NCBI GenBank assembly: GCA_029215795.1
Contig: JARDYH010000007.1
Coordinates: 64,844,763 to 64,908,762 of the forward strand
DNA length: 64,000 nt
Direction of reading: 5' to 3'
Source of the DNA: Anniella stebbinsi
Lineage: Eukaryota; Chordata; Lepidosauria; Squamata; Anniellidae
The notes beneath the pieces are model-generated. The model was not told the DNA's origin, did not search any database, and saw only the letters and a program-made list of their open reading frames with translations. Shown one piece after another: positions 61,486 through 64,000 of the stretch (positions are counted from its first letter, which is position 1; each line of letters starts with the position of its first letter). Made by a program: the position numbers and the translations under genes.

Positions 61486-61805
61486 TAGACTGACCAGATA
61501 AAATCCAGGTCAGGGCTCATGTAACTTTAACAGTTGTAGAGAAAAGGGCATTTCAACCAGTGTCATTTGTATGCAATTAGTTCCTGGTGATATTCCCTCT
61601 TCAGCACAACAGTTAAAGGTGCAGGCACTATACTAGAGTGACCATGTACAAAATAAGGCAGGGCCCCTGCAACTTTAACAGTTGTGATGAAGAGGGAATT
61701 TCACCAGGAACTAATTGCATACAAATGTCACTGGCTGAAATTCCCTTTTCTCTACAACTGTTAAAGTTACATGAGCCCTGACCTGGATTTTATCTGGTCA
61801 CCCTA
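61486..61805. mobile_element. Palindromic hAT-like MITE, copy 2 (perfect 8-bp duplication)
   Basis: The element is 320 bp with ends TAGACTGACC and GGTCACCCTA, flanked by perfect direct repeats GTTGGAGG at 61478-61485 and 61806-61813. The 8-bp duplication and short TAG-type ends fit the hAT superfamily. It is nearly identical to 20-339 throughout. Confidence 0.92.
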
Positions 61806-62799
61806 GTTGGAGGTGAATATTTCAAAGAACAAAACAGCAGCTGGAGCCCTGCGTCAGCCTTCAAACCTCCCTCCTCCTTCCCAATCATTCTCTCTCACAC
61901 ACCCCTTGCGTATAGCACCATTAATCATATGCAAGGATCAGTGGAAACGTTTGCTGCCACCGTGCTTAATCTAACTGCGGCAGCTGGCTGCTTCTGCATC
62001 TCCTCCTGATGCTCTCTCTCTCTTCACAGCCCCCCAGGCAGGGTCTTCCCTTCGACATTTTGGTGCCCAATGTGAAAGATCTACGGGGCCACCGTCAACC
62101 CGCTAATTAACGCAGATGCGCCCAGTCTGACAGTAGTTCTCAAGCACCAGCGCCCTTGAAATGCACGTGAGTTTGCAAGCACCGTTCATTTCAACAAGGC
62201 TAGTGCAGGAGCCCATCCCGGTGGATTGCGCCCCAGTGGGTGAGTTTTGACCATCTCTCACTTAGCTGCCTTTAATGGCATCCAAAATCCACTGCTTGAG
62301 ACGCCCTCCCTTTTCTCATGGCATGATCGCCTCTGGCCTCAAGAGATGCCAAAATATGGCTCAGGGTTACGGCGAGGATTCAATAGGAATCAGGGCTGAG
62401 CCCCACAACCTGTTTCCAACCCCAGGGCTCAAACAGCCTGGTGCCATGTGCAGACTAACATGCGCAAAGTGCTTTTTGAACAACCTGCCAGATTCCACAA
62501 ATCTAGAATTTTACAAGGTTCCAGAGAGGCTCTTTTGAGAAGTCCTGGACCAGTTGTAGTGGAGGGCCAATTCAGTTTGAGCTAGAGATATGAAAGCCTA
62601 TCAGGAGGGAGGCGGAAAAACTTGGGGCGGGGGAACTAGTTTCCCACCCCACCCCAAGAATCTTTCCCCACCCCCAATATTTACAACAGAAGAATTCATT
62701 AACAAAACAAACATTCGTATGAAATATTTTCTCTCAAGACAAGGTTTTGTTCACTCCAAATATGTAGTATGAAGATTTTTATATAAGACCCCCTCTAGA

Positions 62800-63060
62800 A
62801 GGATTCGCTTTGGCGCTTGGCTGCCCGATTATGCGCATATTCGCGGAAGCACATTTACTCCTAATACCTCTGTACGAGAGGCGGCGAAGCGCATTACAGG
62901 ACGACCGAAACGCACTTTAAACTTGCTGACATGCGGAGAATCGCATGTTTACACGGCGGTAAGGCGCTTTAACTGCCGCCGCAAATTAAAACTCGCAGTT
63001 TAACGCGCATTCGATAATGCGCATAATCGGAGGTTTAAAGCGCCTCAGCCCCCAATTTGC
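62800..63060. mobile_element. CpG-dense foldback element
   Basis: About 28 CpG dinucleotides occur in roughly 265 bases of about 50% G+C. CCGATTATGCGCAT (62826-62839) is inverted as ATGCGCATAATCGG (63018-63031), and GGCGCTT / AAAGCGCC flank them. No ORF. Probably a young MITE whose CpGs have not yet decayed, but it could be a small CpG island. Confidence 0.6.
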
Positions 63061-63159
63061 GCTCCTCTCTTGTAGAGGTAAAAAATTTAATCAGCCTTGA
63101 AAGAGCTTTAAACCTCTCTTGTAGAGGCACCCTAAGATATGATTCCTCCCCATTGGCTA

Positions 63160-63235
63160 TGCAGGCTAGGGCTGATGGGAGTTGTAGGCCAAAACAGCTG
63201 GCGGGCCACAGGTTGCTCATCCCTGGACTACAGCG
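63160..63235. repeat. Half palindromic MITE
   Basis: GGGCTGATGGGAGTTGTAGG, CCAAAACAGCTGG and GGTTGCTCATCCCTGG form a right arm only, related to 12800-12890. Confidence 0.55.
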
Positions 63236-63739
63236 TTAAAGAGTGTGGATTCCAGGCACAGGGAACGTGTGGCCCTCCAGATGTCATTGGGCTCAGATAC
63301 CCAACATCCCTGCCCATTTTCGAAGCCAGCCTGGCTGCAGAAACAACCACAGAAATGGGTTTGGGGGGCAGCAGTGTTTTCAGAGATGTCAGCTAAGCGG
63401 TGTGTGTGCCAGGTATCCTTCGAAAGGTCTCAGGAGGTTCTGTGGGCACGATCCTGAGATCATGTGCCATTCTGGAGCCACAGCTTTGTAGCTGAGAGGC
63501 TTTTAAAGGGAGAGGGGGGCATTTCCTAGGCTGCTGCAACCCGGAAGCCCCTCACGTATGTCGTCTGCACATCGGCCACCTTGGCACGATGCACCTATGT
63601 TCTCTCCAGCTGTCAGTTTGTGGTCTGGGTGGGGGTCTTGCGACAGGGTTGCTGAATGAGTTTGCCAACTGACCAGAGAAAATGTCCCACCCTGCCCTTG
63701 TGCAATTAAATACCATCTTTATCTGCAGATCCCATCATC

Positions 63740-63870
63740 ACGGGCTTAGCTTTGTGAGAGAGATGAGCAGGAGGGGGCTCTTGCGCTCCTGTCCTGCTTG
63801 TGGGCTTCCCATTGAGGCATCTGGTAGGCCCCTGTGGGATAAGAATGCCGGATTAGCTTGGCCATTGATC
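63740..63870 (+). repeat. CR1/L3-like LINE 3' fragment
   Basis: GGGCTCTTGCGCTCCTGTCC, then TGCTTGTGGGCTTCCCATTG and AGGCATCTGG, the complement of the region just 3' of 59880 in the minus-strand copy. Confidence 0.55.
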
Positions 63871-64000
63871 TAATTCTGCAAAGCTCCTCTTACTTTCTTA
63901 TGTAGAGCATGCCACTGTTACAAGCACTGGGGCTGATGCCGGTTCAAAAGTTGGCAGCTCTGGTGCTGAACTGGGTGCTTCACTGATCCCTCTGGAAAGT

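Larger units (their letters stand above)
54113..64000. other. Sequence upstream of GPR4 to the window end
   Basis: No EML2 exon (the next gene in human) was recognised. Non-coding 5' exons of GPR4 may be hidden here. It contains MITEs, LINE ends, microsatellites and the CpG-dense element at 62800. 55800-57340, 57700-58480 and 61810-62780 show nothing I can name. Confidence 0.5.

Noticed and set aside
54113..64000. Search for EML2, expected next to GPR4 by synteny
   Set aside because: No exon with WD-repeat or HELP-domain features could be recognised; the gene probably starts beyond the right edge.

Overview
This window is vertebrate nuclear DNA, most likely from a squamate reptile (lizard or snake). 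The genes have short exons with canonical GT/AG splice sites, and there are CpG-island promoters. The repeats are amniote-type: CR1 LINE 3' ends, an L1 fragment, tRNA-derived SINEs, MIR-like pieces and many palindromic hAT-type MITEs. The repeat families resemble ones I associate with lizards, but the species call is inference. Nothing prokaryotic, no CRISPR array and no virus was seen.

Four genes can be supported. (1) 1670-4885 (+): the last four coding exons of a gene related to SLC3A2 (4F2hc, the heavy chain of heteromeric amino-acid transporters). Its 5' part lies off the left edge. (2) 9263-40149 (+): a complete VASP gene in 13 coding exons, encoding 396 residues, with a CpG-island promoter (about 8470-9560), a 17-kb first intron and a 3'UTR ending near 41640. 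(3) 45762-46969 (-): OPA3 in two coding exons, encoding 154 residues, with its own CpG-rich promoter. (4) 53006-54112 (-): the intronless coding region of the proton-sensing receptor GPR4, encoding 368 residues. The order and orientation VASP(+), OPA3(-), GPR4(-) match human 19q13.32, so this is a conserved syntenic block. The SLC3A2-like gene is not at that position in human. Because human SLC3A2 lies near RTN3, and RTN2 lies beside VASP, the gene could be a whole-genome-duplication paralogue that mammals lost. That is the most interesting biological lead here.

Layout: 1-1.4 kb MITEs; 1.67-5.4 kb SLC3A2-like 3' half; 5.4-8.5 kb intergenic MITEs and LINE ends; 8.5-41.6 kb VASP, with intronic CR1, L1, SINE and MITE insertions; 41.6-45.5 kb repeat-rich spacer; 45.6-47.1 kb OPA3 and proximal promoter; 47.4-47.9 kb a second promoter-like block (ETS, YY1, E2F motifs); 48-52.9 kb mostly unrecognised sequence plus LINE fragments; 53-54.1 kb GPR4; 54.1-64 kb repeat-rich sequence with no exon I can recognise, including a CpG-dense foldback element at 62.8-63.06 kb.

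The genes do not form an operon-like unit. VASP is an actin-filament elongation factor, OPA3 is a mitochondrial protein, GPR4 is a plasma-membrane pH sensor and 4F2hc-type proteins escort amino-acid exchangers. Notable points are changes at two classic VASP phosphorylation sites (Thr at the PKA site, Gly at the PKG site), paired CArG boxes upstream of VASP, and twin CRE boxes plus a run of CCAAT-containing repeats around OPA3 exon 1.
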